DNA from: Rhodobacter sp. | GTDB taxonomy: Bacteria > Pseudomonadota > Alphaproteobacteria > Rhodobacterales > Rhodobacteraceae | Length of the DNA: 64,000 nucleotides | NCBI GenBank assembly: GCA_027490955.1 | Contig: JAIXXB010000022.1 | Location: 1 to 64,000 of the forward strand | Reading direction: 5' to 3' | Shown: one piece after another, positions 43,315-52,456 of the stretch | How the letters are laid out: each line of letters starts with the position of its first letter | Position numbering within the stretch: the first letter of the stretch is position 1 | Program-made: the position numbers and the translations under genes | Notes under the pieces: generated by a model | What the model was told of the DNA's origin: nothing | What the model saw: the letters and a program-made list of their open reading frames with translations, nothing else | Database searches by the model: none

Positions 43315-43677
43315 CTAATCTTTTTGCGCAACGGGGGGTTGCGCAGGGGATTGCGCGGCCCAATCTGCACCACCCGCCGCAGTGGGCAGTTCCGCAGGCG
43401 TGATATGGCGGTGAAGCAGCGTCTTGGCCAGATACAGCGCGGTTAAGGGTGCAGTCAGAAATATGAAAAGCGTGACCAAAATCTCTTGCGTCGAGCCCGC
43501 CCCAATGGCCGATGCCATCAGCACCGCGCCCAAGCCCACAGTGCTGGCCTTGGTCGGTGCATGCAGGCGCTGCATCGCCCCTTTTAGGCGCAGCAACCCA
43601 TAGCTGCCCACCAGCCCAAACACACCGCCCAGCACCAGCAAGGCTGCAATCAAAATGTCCAGCCCTGCCCCGATCAT
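43315..43677 (-). CDS. mnhG: Mrp-type Na+/H+ antiporter subunit G
   Basis: This 120-residue small membrane protein is the last gene of the Mrp cluster. It has three hydrophobic segments and the MnhG/PhaG signature GSYGLLRLKGAMQRLHAPTK plus ILVTLFIFLTAPLTALYLAK. It overlaps mnhF by 4 bp. The C-terminal tail is hydrophilic. It works only within the whole Mrp complex in the inner membrane. Confidence 0.93.
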   Translation of the reverse strand: MIGAGLDILIAALLVLGGVFGLVGSYGLLRLKGAMQRLHAPTKASTVGLGAVLMASAIGAGSTQEILVTLFIFLTAPLTALYLAKTLLHRHITPAELPTAAGGADWAAQSPAQPPVAQKD

Positions 43678-43943
43678 TCGATGATGCTCCCCCGCAGCAG
43701 ATATTTGGCAAAACCGATGGTCGAGACAAAACCCGTAAAGGCGAACAGCAGCGCCGCCTCAAAATTGATGCCGCTGGCGGTTTTGATGCCGTAAAGAACG
43801 ATCAGCGCGATGACATTCACCACCATCGTATCCACCGCCAAAATGCGGTCCGTATGGGTGGCGGCAAAGGCCAGTCGCCACAGGTTTAGCAACATCGCCA
43901 CGGCAAAACAGCCAATGGCAAAGGTCAGGGCCAGCGCTATCAT
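43674..43943 (-). CDS. mnhF: Mrp-type Na+/H+ antiporter subunit F
   Basis: This 89-residue protein has three membrane helices and the MnhF signature ILAVDTMVVNVIALIVLYGI. It overlaps both neighbours by 4 bp (ATGA), which indicates coupled translation and fixed subunit ratios. It is part of the cation/proton antiporter complex. Confidence 0.93.
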   Translation of the reverse strand: MIALALTFAIGCFAVAMLLNLWRLAFAATHTDRILAVDTMVVNVIALIVLYGIKTASGINFEAALLFAFTGFVSTIGFAKYLLRGSIIE

Positions 43944-44431
43944 GCGAAAATCCTTTTCAATCGTGCCTCGTATCGGGATTTAATCTGATCCCTGATCGCC
44001 TCTGGGTCGGGCGCATGCAGGCTGTGAACCAGCAGGCTGCGCCGATCTGCGGCGATATCCACTGTCAGCGTGCCAGGTGTCATGGTGATCGTGCCTGCCA
44101 GAACCGTGATCGCCTCGGGTGAGGAAAGGTCAATCGGCACAGTGATAAAGGCCGATTTGATCTGCGCAGACGGCATGACCAAGATGATCTTGGCCACGGC
44201 AAAGCTGGACAGGATCACATCATACAAGACAATTCCGATATAACCCAGCAACGCGAGGGGGCGGATCAGACGCGGACGGGCGCGCCAATATGCGGCGCTG
44301 GCATGGGGGATGATGATGGCCAAAATCGTGGCCATGACCAAACTGCCAAGGGCAAGCCTATTCACCAGCAGCATCCACAAAATACCAAGGGTCACTGAAA
44401 GAAAGGGATGCGGAAAAATCTTGCGGATCAT
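43940..44431 (-). CDS. mnhE: Mrp-type Na+/H+ antiporter subunit E
   Basis: This 163-residue protein has two or three membrane segments (SVTLGILWMLLVNRLALGSL and LLGYIGIVLYDVILSSFAVA) and a cytoplasmic MnhE domain with TVLAGTITMTPGTLTVDIA. The start at 44431 is chosen because it overlaps mnhD by 4 bp and begins the family N-terminus (MIRKIFPHPFLS). Confidence 0.93.
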   Translation of the reverse strand: MIRKIFPHPFLSVTLGILWMLLVNRLALGSLVMATILAIIIPHASAAYWRARPRLIRPLALLGYIGIVLYDVILSSFAVAKIILVMPSAQIKSAFITVPIDLSSPEAITVLAGTITMTPGTLTVDIAADRRSLLVHSLHAPDPEAIRDQIKSRYEARLKRIFA

Positions 44432-45930
44432 GGCACCACCCTTGGCAAGGATTGCACGCCAATATAGGCCTGCGGGACGATCAATTCCGCCGCCGCGCCG
44501 CCCAGCCATGCCGCCACGGGCGCAGCCAACAGGCTCAGCGCGATCAGCGCAGCCAGCAGCACAAAGATCGGCGCAAATGCCATAGGCTGGGCGGGATGAA
44601 TGATCACCGCCTGCGCGCCGTCAACCCGCCAAAACAGCGCCGAACCCGCGCGGGCAAACCCCACCATAGTGACCAATGTTCCCAGCAATATCGCGCTCCA
44701 CGCCACGGGGGCATGGGCAGACAGGGCCTGCAAAACCTGCAATTTGCCAACAAATCCACACAGGGGCGGCAGGCCGACCATGGCCACAGCCGCCACCATG
44801 AACAGCCCAGCCAACAGCCCGCCTTGCGCCATTTTGGGGCCTGCCTGCGCCAGATCATCACTGCCGCGCCGCGCCGAAATCATGTCCAGCAGCAAAAACA
44901 ACGTGGCGGCGGCCAAGGTGGAATGCAGCGCATAATACAGCGCCGCCGCCAGCGCGGGCGCGGTAAACTGCGACAGGGTCAGCACAACCACCCCCATCGA
45001 GCCGATGATGGCAAAACCGATCAAAGGCGCAAGCCGCGATACGGCCACAACCCCCAATGCGCCCACACCAATACTCAGCAGCGCCGCCCCCCACAAAACA
45101 TCACCCCAGAGCGCAGCCGTGGCCGCCAAACTGGGCGGAAACACCAGCGTGCCAAAGCGAATCATCGCATAAGCGCCCAGTTTCGTCATCACCGCAAACA
45201 GGGCGGCAACAGGGGCAGGCGCAGCGCTGTAGCTGCGCGGCAGCCAGAATTGCAGCGGCACAAGGGCCGCCTTAATGGCAAAGACCACCAGCAGCAAAAC
45301 CGCCGCCACACGAATCAGCGCGGCATCTTCGGGCGGCAACAGGGGCAGTTTTTGCGCCAAATCGGCCATATTCAGCGTGCCTGTAAGGGCATAAATCGTG
45401 GCCAAGGCGAATAGAAACACAGTCGATCCCAAAAGGTTAAAGACCACATATTGCAGACCTGCGCGCATCCGCTCGGCCCCGCCGCCCTGCACCATCAACC
45501 CGTAAGAGGCGATCAGCAGCACTTCAAAAAACACAAACAGGTTAAAGGTATCCGCCGTCAGAAACGCGCCATTGAGCCCCATCAGTTGAAACATAAACAG
45601 CGGGTGAAAATAGGTGCCGCGCCGATCCGCCCCCGTGGCCAGAACATAGGCCATGACCACACCCGCCAAGCCCGCCAGCAGCGCCAGCATCAGAGCAGAC
45701 AGCCGATCCAAAATCAGCACAATGCCAAAGGGCGCGGGCCAATTGCCCAGAAAGTATGCCGTTGGCCCAAGACTTGCCTGTGCCAGATTATACAGCGCCA
45801 GCCCCATCAGCCCTGCCAGCCCCACCACCGCGCCAAGGCGCTGCGCGGCAGGATGTCTGGCAAATAGCACCATCAGCCCCGCGATAACCGCAGGCAGGAT
45901 AACGGGCAAAATCACATAATGCGCCGTCAT
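44428..45930 (-). CDS. mnhD: Mrp-type Na+/H+ antiporter subunit D
   Basis: This 500-residue polytopic protein is homologous to the NuoM/NuoN proton-translocating subunits of complex I. About 14 hydrophobic helices are visible; LLVVFAIKAALVPLQFWLPR carries the Lys of the translocation path. It overlaps mnhC and mnhE by 4 bp each. With the A subunit it forms the ion-translocating core. Confidence 0.95.
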   Translation of the reverse strand: MTAHYVILPVILPAVIAGLMVLFARHPAAQRLGAVVGLAGLMGLALYNLAQASLGPTAYFLGNWPAPFGIVLILDRLSALMLALLAGLAGVVMAYVLATGADRRGTYFHPLFMFQLMGLNGAFLTADTFNLFVFFEVLLIASYGLMVQGGGAERMRAGLQYVVFNLLGSTVFLFALATIYALTGTLNMADLAQKLPLLPPEDAALIRVAAVLLLVVFAIKAALVPLQFWLPRSYSAAPAPVAALFAVMTKLGAYAMIRFGTLVFPPSLAATAALWGDVLWGAALLSIGVGALGVVAVSRLAPLIGFAIIGSMGVVVLTLSQFTAPALAAALYYALHSTLAAATLFLLLDMISARRGSDDLAQAGPKMAQGGLLAGLFMVAAVAMVGLPPLCGFVGKLQVLQALSAHAPVAWSAILLGTLVTMVGFARAGSALFWRVDGAQAVIIHPAQPMAFAPIFVLLAALIALSLLAAPVAAWLGGAAAELIVPQAYIGVQSLPRVVP

Positions 45931-46250
45931 GGCATGCCCCCATCGCCGCTGTCATCGCCCTTGTGCAGAAAGCTGCCCAAGGCCAGCATCAAAAGCACCG
46001 CAGTCATGCCAAAGGAAATAACAATCGCCGTCAGCACAAGGGCCTGCGGCAATGGGTCAGTTGGCGCAGTGCCCATGCCAATAATCGGCGGGGCGTTCAG
46101 CGCCACGCGGCCCGAAATGAAGATAAAGATATTCACCGCGTAAGAAAGCAGCGATAGGCCCAAGATCACAGGAAAACTGCGCCGTTGCAGCAGCAGATAG
46201 ACCCCGCCCGCGGTTAAGGCACCAATCATCACGGCAATCAACGCTTCCAT
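45927..46250 (-). CDS. mnhC: Mrp-type Na+/H+ antiporter subunit C
   Basis: This 107-residue protein is related to NuoK, with three membrane helices (LIAVMIGALTAGGVYLLLQR, VILGLSLLSYAVNIFIFISG and LTAIVISFGMTAVLLMLALG). The ATG is immediately next to the stop codon of mnhAB, and its stop overlaps mnhD. Confidence 0.94.
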   Translation of the reverse strand: MEALIAVMIGALTAGGVYLLLQRRSFPVILGLSLLSYAVNIFIFISGRVALNAPPIIGMGTAPTDPLPQALVLTAIVISFGMTAVLLMLALGSFLHKGDDSGDGGMP

Positions 46251-49082
46251 CTAGGCCCCCTCTTTGGCGACGGAGGGGGATGTTGGGGCCTGCACGCCCC
46301 CCACCTGCCCAAGCTGCGCAAGGCTGGCCAGCGCCATCAACACCGCGCCCAAAACGCACAGGAACACACCCAAATCAAACAGCGCCGCCGTGGCCAGTTC
46401 AAACTGTTCCAGTGGCCAGACGGTGACATAGGCATAGTTCGATGTCAGAAAAGGCCGCCCTGCAACCCAACTGCCAATCCCCGTAGCCGAGGCGATCAGC
46501 ACCCCCGCCCCAATCAGGCGGTGATGGGTGATGCGTTGGCGCGCCATGCTTGGCCCATAGCCAGAGGCGAAGAACTGCAGCACAAAGGCGATGGCAAAGA
46601 TCAGCCCTGCCACAAACCCGCCACCCGGTTGGTTATGGCCGCGCAGATACAAATAGACCCCGATCAACATACCGATGGGCAGCAAAAACCGCGTGGCCAC
46701 CACCAGCATCATCGGATGCGAATCCCCTGCGCCCCCTGCCATGGGAAACATCGGCGCAAGCCGCGCACGGGTTTCGGGCGTGGCCAGCAGGGCTTGTGCC
46801 ACAGCCGCAATGATCAGCGCGGCGATGCCCAGCACGATGATCTCGCCATAGGTATCATAACCGCGAAAATCGACGATGATGGTATTGACCGCATTGGTGC
46901 CCCCTGCACTGGGTTTTGATTGCGCCAGATGAAAGGCGGAAATCGCAGGAAAACCCGCATCGCGCAGCATCAGCCCATAGGCCAGCGCCCCCGTGGCCAG
47001 CCCCACAACCCCCGCCATCACTGCAGCGCCCGCGCGCCGAAAAACCCCACCCTCGCGCGGGGTGGTTTTGGGCAGGATATTGAGGGCCAGCAGCATCAAA
47101 ATCACCGTCACCACTTCGACAGTGATCTGCGTCAGCGCCAGATCAGGCGCAGACAAATAGGCAAATCCGATGGAAATGATCAGCCCGACAACCCCGACAT
47201 AAAGCAGCGCCAAGATCCGCTGGCCATGGCCCAGAACGGCCAGCGCCAAGACGATCAGCAGCACCGCGCCCAGCACGCCCGCGCCAAATGACAGCGGGGT
47301 CGCCATGCGCGAGGCGGGGGCCAAATTCTGCCCCCACATGCCAAACACCGAAATGCCCAGAATGGCAGCAAAGCCTATGGCCAAATAGCGGCTTAGCGCG
47401 CCGTCATGCAGGCGCAAAACCGATGCGCGTGCGCCCCAAATCAGCGCGCCAAGCCCTGCCTCAAAGGCCCGCTTGCCATCGCCGCGTGGCGCAGCATTCC
47501 AGCCTGCGCGCAGATGGGGATACAGGCCCAGCATCAGCGCAGCCCCCCCAAAACCCGCAATCGACATCCACAGCGCGGGGCTGGCCAAACCATGCCAATG
47601 GTAAATCTTCACCTCGGCGGCCTGCCCCATGGCGGCACTGGCTGCAAGATCAACCAACCATGCCGCGCTGGTCATCGGCGCAAAGCCAATCACGGCGACA
47701 AGGGCGACCAAAATCGCAGGCGGCAGCCACAGGCCAAAACCCGCCTCATGCGCATCGCCCAGCGCCGGCTTTTCTGGCCCCAAAAACACCCCGCCCACAA
47801 AGCGGAACGCATAGGCAACCGAAAACATAGCGCCCAATGTGGCCAACACTGGCACAGCCCAGCCGGCCCCCGCCCAAACCGTTTGCGCCGCCTCTTCCAG
47901 CGCCATTTCCTTTGACAAAAAACCATTCAGGGGCGGAACCCCCGCCATAGATGCCGCCGCAATCAGCGACAGCGCAAAGCTGATCGGCATGGCGCGGCGC
48001 AGGCCCCCTAGGGATGCGATATCGCGGGTATGGGCCGCGTGATCCACAATCCCCGCCACCATAAACAAAGGTGCCTTAAAGCTGGCATGGGCTATGATGT
48101 GCAAAATGGCCACCACCAAAGCCTCGCGCGTGCCAAGGCCCAGCAAAAACGTGATCAGCCCCAAATGGCTGATGGTGGAAAAGGCCAAGATTGCCTTCAG
48201 ATCATCTTTGAACAGTGCCACTTTGGCGGCATAGACCATGGTCAGCACACCCGTAGTCGCCACGATATAAAACCACGCGTCCGTGCCCGCCAGCACAGGC
48301 CAAAGCCGCGCCAGCAAAAACAGCCCCGCCTTGACCATGGTTGCCGAATGCAGATAGGCTGAAACAGGCGTGGGCGCGGCCATGGCATGGGGCAGCCAAA
48401 AGTGGAACGGCATCTGCGCCGATTTGGCAAAAGCACCCAAGGCGATCAACACCAATGCAGGCAGATACATCGGGCTAGACCGCACTTGCGCGCCCATAGT
48501 CAAGATCACAGACAGATCGTAACTGCCCGCGATCTGCCCCAAAATCAGCAGCCCCGCAAACAGCGCAAGCCCGCCCGCCCCCGTCACCGCCAGCGCCATG
48601 CGCGCGCCTTGGCGGGCCTGCGCATCATGGGCCCAATAGCCAATAAGCAAGAAAGATGTCAGCGAGGTAAGTTCCCAAAACACCAGCAAAAGCAGGATGT
48701 TATCTGACAAAACAATACCCAGCATCGCGCCTTGGAACAGCAATAAGAACAGCATGAATCGCGCAAAAGGATCCGCCGCGCGCAAATAAAACCGCGCGTA
48801 AACGATGATCAGACCACCTATGCCAAGGATCAGCAGGGCAAACAAAAACCCAAGCCCGTCCAACATCAAATTGGCATTCAGGCCCGCACTGGGCAGCCAT
48901 GCCAGCCGCGCAAAGACCACCTGCCCTGCCGCAAGGGCAGGATAATGGGACAGCAAAATTACCAGCGCGGCCAAACACACCGCGCCTGCCGCCAGCGCAA
49001 CAATGTTCCTGCCAAAACGTGCCAGCGCGCCCACAAGCAGAGCACCCAAAAACGGCATCGTAGACAGCAAGAACAAAGACAT
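46251..49082 (-). CDS. mnhA: Fused Mrp-type Na+/H+ antiporter subunits A and B
   Basis: This 943-residue protein starts the Mrp operon. The first 500 or so residues are NuoL-like (FAKSAQMPFHFWLPHAMAAP, HSATMVKAGLFLLARLWPV). The middle segment is the usual MrpA C-terminal part, and the last 140 or so residues are an MrpB domain (MMLVVATRFLLPIGMLIGVY, RGHNQPGGGFVAGLIFAIAF). In many bacteria B is a separate gene; the fusion gives a six-gene operon. The complex exports Na+ or K+ for protons and supports alkali and salt tolerance. Confidence 0.95.
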   Translation of the reverse strand: MSLFLLSTMPFLGALLVGALARFGRNIVALAAGAVCLAALVILLSHYPALAAGQVVFARLAWLPSAGLNANLMLDGLGFLFALLILGIGGLIIVYARFYLRAADPFARFMLFLLLFQGAMLGIVLSDNILLLLVFWELTSLTSFLLIGYWAHDAQARQGARMALAVTGAGGLALFAGLLILGQIAGSYDLSVILTMGAQVRSSPMYLPALVLIALGAFAKSAQMPFHFWLPHAMAAPTPVSAYLHSATMVKAGLFLLARLWPVLAGTDAWFYIVATTGVLTMVYAAKVALFKDDLKAILAFSTISHLGLITFLLGLGTREALVVAILHIIAHASFKAPLFMVAGIVDHAAHTRDIASLGGLRRAMPISFALSLIAAASMAGVPPLNGFLSKEMALEEAAQTVWAGAGWAVPVLATLGAMFSVAYAFRFVGGVFLGPEKPALGDAHEAGFGLWLPPAILVALVAVIGFAPMTSAAWLVDLAASAAMGQAAEVKIYHWHGLASPALWMSIAGFGGAALMLGLYPHLRAGWNAAPRGDGKRAFEAGLGALIWGARASVLRLHDGALSRYLAIGFAAILGISVFGMWGQNLAPASRMATPLSFGAGVLGAVLLIVLALAVLGHGQRILALLYVGVVGLIISIGFAYLSAPDLALTQITVEVVTVILMLLALNILPKTTPREGGVFRRAGAAVMAGVVGLATGALAYGLMLRDAGFPAISAFHLAQSKPSAGGTNAVNTIIVDFRGYDTYGEIIVLGIAALIIAAVAQALLATPETRARLAPMFPMAGGAGDSHPMMLVVATRFLLPIGMLIGVYLYLRGHNQPGGGFVAGLIFAIAFVLQFFASGYGPSMARQRITHHRLIGAGVLIASATGIGSWVAGRPFLTSNYAYVTVWPLEQFELATAALFDLGVFLCVLGAVLMALASLAQLGQVGGVQAPTSPSVAKEGA

Positions 49083-49147
49083 GCGCGCACCACCTCTTAC
49101 GTTGAATCTGACCCTGCCCCTGCGCGCAGGTAAATTGCAACCGAAGG

Positions 49148-49756
49148 TTAAATCGCCTTCATATCCGCAATCAGCCCGTTGATATCACCATTGCGATTGT
49201 CCAGCATCGCGCCAATTTCGGTGCGCTCTGATGCAAGCAGGTTGATACCCTCGATGATAATATTGAAAAACAGGTTGCGGCCCGATTTGTCCGATACATG
49301 CCAGCGCACGTCAAAAGGCGCGCCGCCTTGCAACGACACCATCGTTTTCACTTCGAAATAGCTTTTGACAGGCTGCGTATCGATCACTTCGATCTTGCCC
49401 CCGATGAATTCGCGGAAACGGCGGCCATATTTCACGCTGATATAGCTTTTGAACGCCGAGGTGAACGCCGACAATTCCGCAGGCGAGGCCGATTTCGCCG
49501 CCACGCCCAGAACCGAACGCGCAATCACGGGCACATCGGCATAGCGGCTAAAAATCCTCTCAAAATCGCGAATCATGCCGCCCAGTTCTTTGCCCGAATT
49601 GATCACGCCATTGATATCGGCCACGACCTTATCGATCAGTTGCTGCGATTGTTCCGCCGTCAAGGCCAAGGCAGGCATTGGCAAGGCAAAGGCCACCGAC
49701 CCCATGGCAAAACCAGCAGCAAAGCGGCGGCGAGTGAGGGTTGATTTATTCTGCAT
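49148..49756 (-). CDS. mlaC: MlaC-family phospholipid-binding protein with Tat-like signal
   Basis: This 202-residue protein of the MlaC/Ttg2D (toluene tolerance) family shuttles phospholipids through the periplasm. It contains SVLGVAAKSASPAELSAFTS, YGRRFREFIGG and the ligand-pocket segment FNIIIEGINLLASERTEI. The N-terminus has LTRRRFAAGFAMGSVAFALP, which looks like a twin-arginine signal rather than a plain Sec signal. It overlaps mlaA by 11 bp. The ABC part (MlaFED) is not nearby. Confidence 0.9.
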   Translation of the reverse strand: MQNKSTLTRRRFAAGFAMGSVAFALPMPALALTAEQSQQLIDKVVADINGVINSGKELGGMIRDFERIFSRYADVPVIARSVLGVAAKSASPAELSAFTSAFKSYISVKYGRRFREFIGGKIEVIDTQPVKSYFEVKTMVSLQGGAPFDVRWHVSDKSGRNLFFNIIIEGINLLASERTEIGAMLDNRNGDINGLIADMKAI

Positions 49757-50510
49757 AGGGATCCTCGAATTGATCTGACAAAGCGGCATCACCCGCGGTT
49801 TGGCCCAGTTGGAAGCGGCGGTTTTGCAAATACAAAAGCCGCGCCTGCGCATAGCTGTCTGCACTATTATACAGAATACTGTCGACCATTTCTACATAGC
49901 GGCCACGATCAACAACGCGTGAGGCGACCCCTGCCACAGTGCCGACATAGCTGTCAGGCGGCGGCAAGAAAACTTGCAACGGATTGATGGCAACATCCAC
50001 AATCAGCCCCGACAAATCACGCGTGGTCGACGGGCCCAGCAGCGGCGGTTCCAGATATTGGCCTTCGCCAAAGCCCCAAACATGCAGCGTTTCGCCAAAA
50101 TCGGTTTCTTTTCCAGCCACGCCCATGGCAGTGGCAGGGTCAAAAATACCGCCAAGGCCAATGGTGGTGTTAATGGCAAAGCGCAGCGTGTTTTCAGCAG
50201 CACGGCCCAGACGCAATTGCAAAACCGAGTTCACGATATCGGTCGGCCCAGATAAGTTATTGGCAAAATTGACCACGCCCTGCGAGATCGGCCCACCACC
50301 CGGGCTGACCATTGTGGTGGCAAGCGGGCGCAGAATAAGTTTATCAAGCCCAATGTTCAGCGCATGCATCGAGCGATTAAACTGTTCGCCCGGATCATTG
50401 ATTTGTGCAGGCGGTGGCGGCGCAGTGCAGCCAGCCAAAAGTCCCGCAGCCAATGCCAAAGGCAAAAACAGCGGCCGCAGTCCTAGTGCAGTCATTTCCT
50501 TAACCTTCAT
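49746..50510 (-). CDS. mlaA: MlaA (VacJ) family outer-membrane lipoprotein
   Basis: This 254-residue lipoprotein has a lipobox LLAGC (Cys28) and the MlaA domain (DPGEQFNRSMHALNIGLDKL, FANNLSGPTDIVNSVLQL, ETLHVWGFGEGQYLEPPLLG). MlaA removes misplaced phospholipids from the outer leaflet of the outer membrane and hands them to MlaC, encoded next. The start could also be ATG 50495, five codons in, which has GAAGG upstream; the longer form has a more basic n-region. Confidence 0.93.
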   Translation of the reverse strand: MKVKEMTALGLRPLFLPLALAAGLLAGCTAPPPPAQINDPGEQFNRSMHALNIGLDKLILRPLATTMVSPGGGPISQGVVNFANNLSGPTDIVNSVLQLRLGRAAENTLRFAINTTIGLGGIFDPATAMGVAGKETDFGETLHVWGFGEGQYLEPPLLGPSTTRDLSGLIVDVAINPLQVFLPPPDSYVGTVAGVASRVVDRGRYVEMVDSILYNSADSYAQARLLYLQNRRFQLGQTAGDAALSDQFEDPYAE

Positions 50511-50719
50511 CCCACAGTGTCCCCGCCAAGCACGCCCAAAGCCAAGGCGATGCCAAAACAGGGCGCACTTTCCCCAATGTGATTCTATCTAGTGCTTTGT
50601 GACTGTCGCATCAACCGCAACTCTCTTTTGCGCCACAAACATCGAAAAATACTTGCGTCGCGGCGATAAAATGGTCACCACATCCGCACATGTATAAATT
50701 GTAACAGTGGAGGCTGGAT

Positions 50720-52456
50720 TTGGCCAACATCGATACCAAACGCGGGCGACTAGAACTGTTTGCTGCGCAAAGTGGGCAGGCACCACTGCTTTGGGCGACT
50801 TTGGCCTTTTCCACCGCCGTAAACCTGCTGCAACTGACTGGCCCTTTATACATGATGCAGGTCTATGACCGCGTTCTGGGCAGCCAATCAGAGGCCACTT
50901 TGGTGGCCCTGACGGGGCTGATTACGGGGCTGTTTGTGATTATGGGCGTGCTGGAACATGTGCGCGCGCGCGTTTTGGCGCGGGTCGGGGCCAAGGTGCA
51001 AGACCGCTTAGATCGGCGCGTGTTTGCCGCCGCCATGCAGCGCCTGACAGTGGCGCCAAATGATCCAAACGCCATGGCCGCCCAGCGCGACCTAGAATCG
51101 GTGCAGCGGCTTTGGGCCTCGTCCACGTTGATCGCGCTGTTTGATATTCCTTGGACGCCTGTCTTTATCTTGGCAATTTCCTTTTTCCACCCCGCTTTGG
51201 GCATTTTGGCCCTGATCGGCGGCGCGTTTTTGGTCAGCGTCACCATTTTGAACCAAAAAATGACGGCCAAGCCGCAGGCCCGCGTCAATAGCCTGACGAT
51301 GCAGGCCGAACGCGTGTCAGACCTGATCAAACTTGAAGCCGAGCCTGTGCAAGCCTTGGGCATGACAGGGGCCGCCTTTGACCGCTGGCAGCAAAGCCGC
51401 GCGGCAGCCCTACAAGAAAGCATTGATGCGGGCGATTTGGCGGGCAAATTTGCCGCAGCGTCCAAAACATTCCGCCTGTTTTTGCAATCGGCCATGCTGG
51501 GCCTTGGCGCGTGGTATGTGCTGCAAGGCCAGATGACGGGCGGCGCGATGATTGCCGCCTCGATCCTGATGGGCCGCGCGCTGCAACCGATCGAAATGGC
51601 CGTTGGGCAATGGCCCATCATTTCGCGCGCCATCGAAGGCTATGACAGGCTGGCGGTCTTGCTCAGCGTCAGCCCAGAAAAGCCGCGCCCCATGGAATTG
51701 CCGCGCCCGCGCGCCGTGCTAGAGGCGCAGAACCTGACAGTCGTGCCCCCGGGCGAGCAGCAGGCCGTGCTGCGCATGGTCAGTTTTACCCTAAGCCCCG
51801 GTCAGGCCTTGGGGGTCATTGGGCCATCGGGTGCGGGCAAATCCACCTTGGCGCGGGCGCTGATTGGGGTATGGCAGCCATTGGGCGGCAAGGTTCGGCT
51901 GGATGGTGCCAGCCTAGAGCAATATGATACCGATATTCTGGGCAGTTACTTTGGCTATCTGCCCCAGCGCGTTGGGTTGTTCGAAGGCACGATTGGCGAA
52001 AACATCGCCCGCTTGCAGCCCAACCCCAACCCCGATGCCATTGTATCGGCCGCAAAACGCGCCGCAGCCCATGACATGATCCTGCGCCTACCCGAAGGCT
52101 ATGATACCAAAGTATCGGCCTTGGGCGGGCGGCTGTCTGGCGGGCAAATCCAGCGCATCGGCCTTGCCCGCGCGCTGTTTGGCGACCCTGTGATTTTGGT
52201 CTTGGACGAGCCTAATTCCAACCTAGATAACGACGGCACGTTGGCCTTGAACGCCGCCATTCGGTCCACCAAAGATGCGGGCGGCGCTGTGCTGATTATG
52301 GCCCATCGCCCTGCCGCCATCCAAGAATGTGATCTGTTGCTGGTGATCGAAGACGGCACGCGCCGCGCCTTTGGCCCGCGCGATCAAGTGCTGCGCGAAA
52401 TGGTAAAAAACCACACCGATATTGTGCGCGCCGCTGGCCCAGGAGGGGTGAGTTAA
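50720..52456 (+). CDS. Type I secretion ABC transporter (PrtD/HlyB type)
   Basis: This 578-residue protein has a six-helix membrane domain (QLTGPLYMMQVYDRVLGSQS near the N-terminus) and an ATPase domain with Walker A GPSGAGKSTLAR (about residue 369), signature LSGGQIQRIGLARAL and Walker B VILVLDEPNSNLD. There is no C39 peptidase domain, as in PrtD-type exporters of RTX proteins. The start is TTG 50720 with GGAGG seven bases upstream. The HlyD partner gene begins inside its stop codon. No secreted substrate gene is in the window. Confidence 0.93.
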   Translation: MANIDTKRGRLELFAAQSGQAPLLWATLAFSTAVNLLQLTGPLYMMQVYDRVLGSQSEATLVALTGLITGLFVIMGVLEHVRARVLARVGAKVQDRLDRRVFAAAMQRLTVAPNDPNAMAAQRDLESVQRLWASSTLIALFDIPWTPVFILAISFFHPALGILALIGGAFLVSVTILNQKMTAKPQARVNSLTMQAERVSDLIKLEAEPVQALGMTGAAFDRWQQSRAAALQESIDAGDLAGKFAAASKTFRLFLQSAMLGLGAWYVLQGQMTGGAMIAASILMGRALQPIEMAVGQWPIISRAIEGYDRLAVLLSVSPEKPRPMELPRPRAVLEAQNLTVVPPGEQQAVLRMVSFTLSPGQALGVIGPSGAGKSTLARALIGVWQPLGGKVRLDGASLEQYDTDILGSYFGYLPQRVGLFEGTIGENIARLQPNPNPDAIVSAAKRAAAHDMILRLPEGYDTKVSALGGRLSGGQIQRIGLARALFGDPVILVLDEPNSNLDNDGTLALNAAIRSTKDAGGAVLIMAHRPAAIQECDLLLVIEDGTRRAFGPRDQVLREMVKNHTDIVRAAGPGGVS

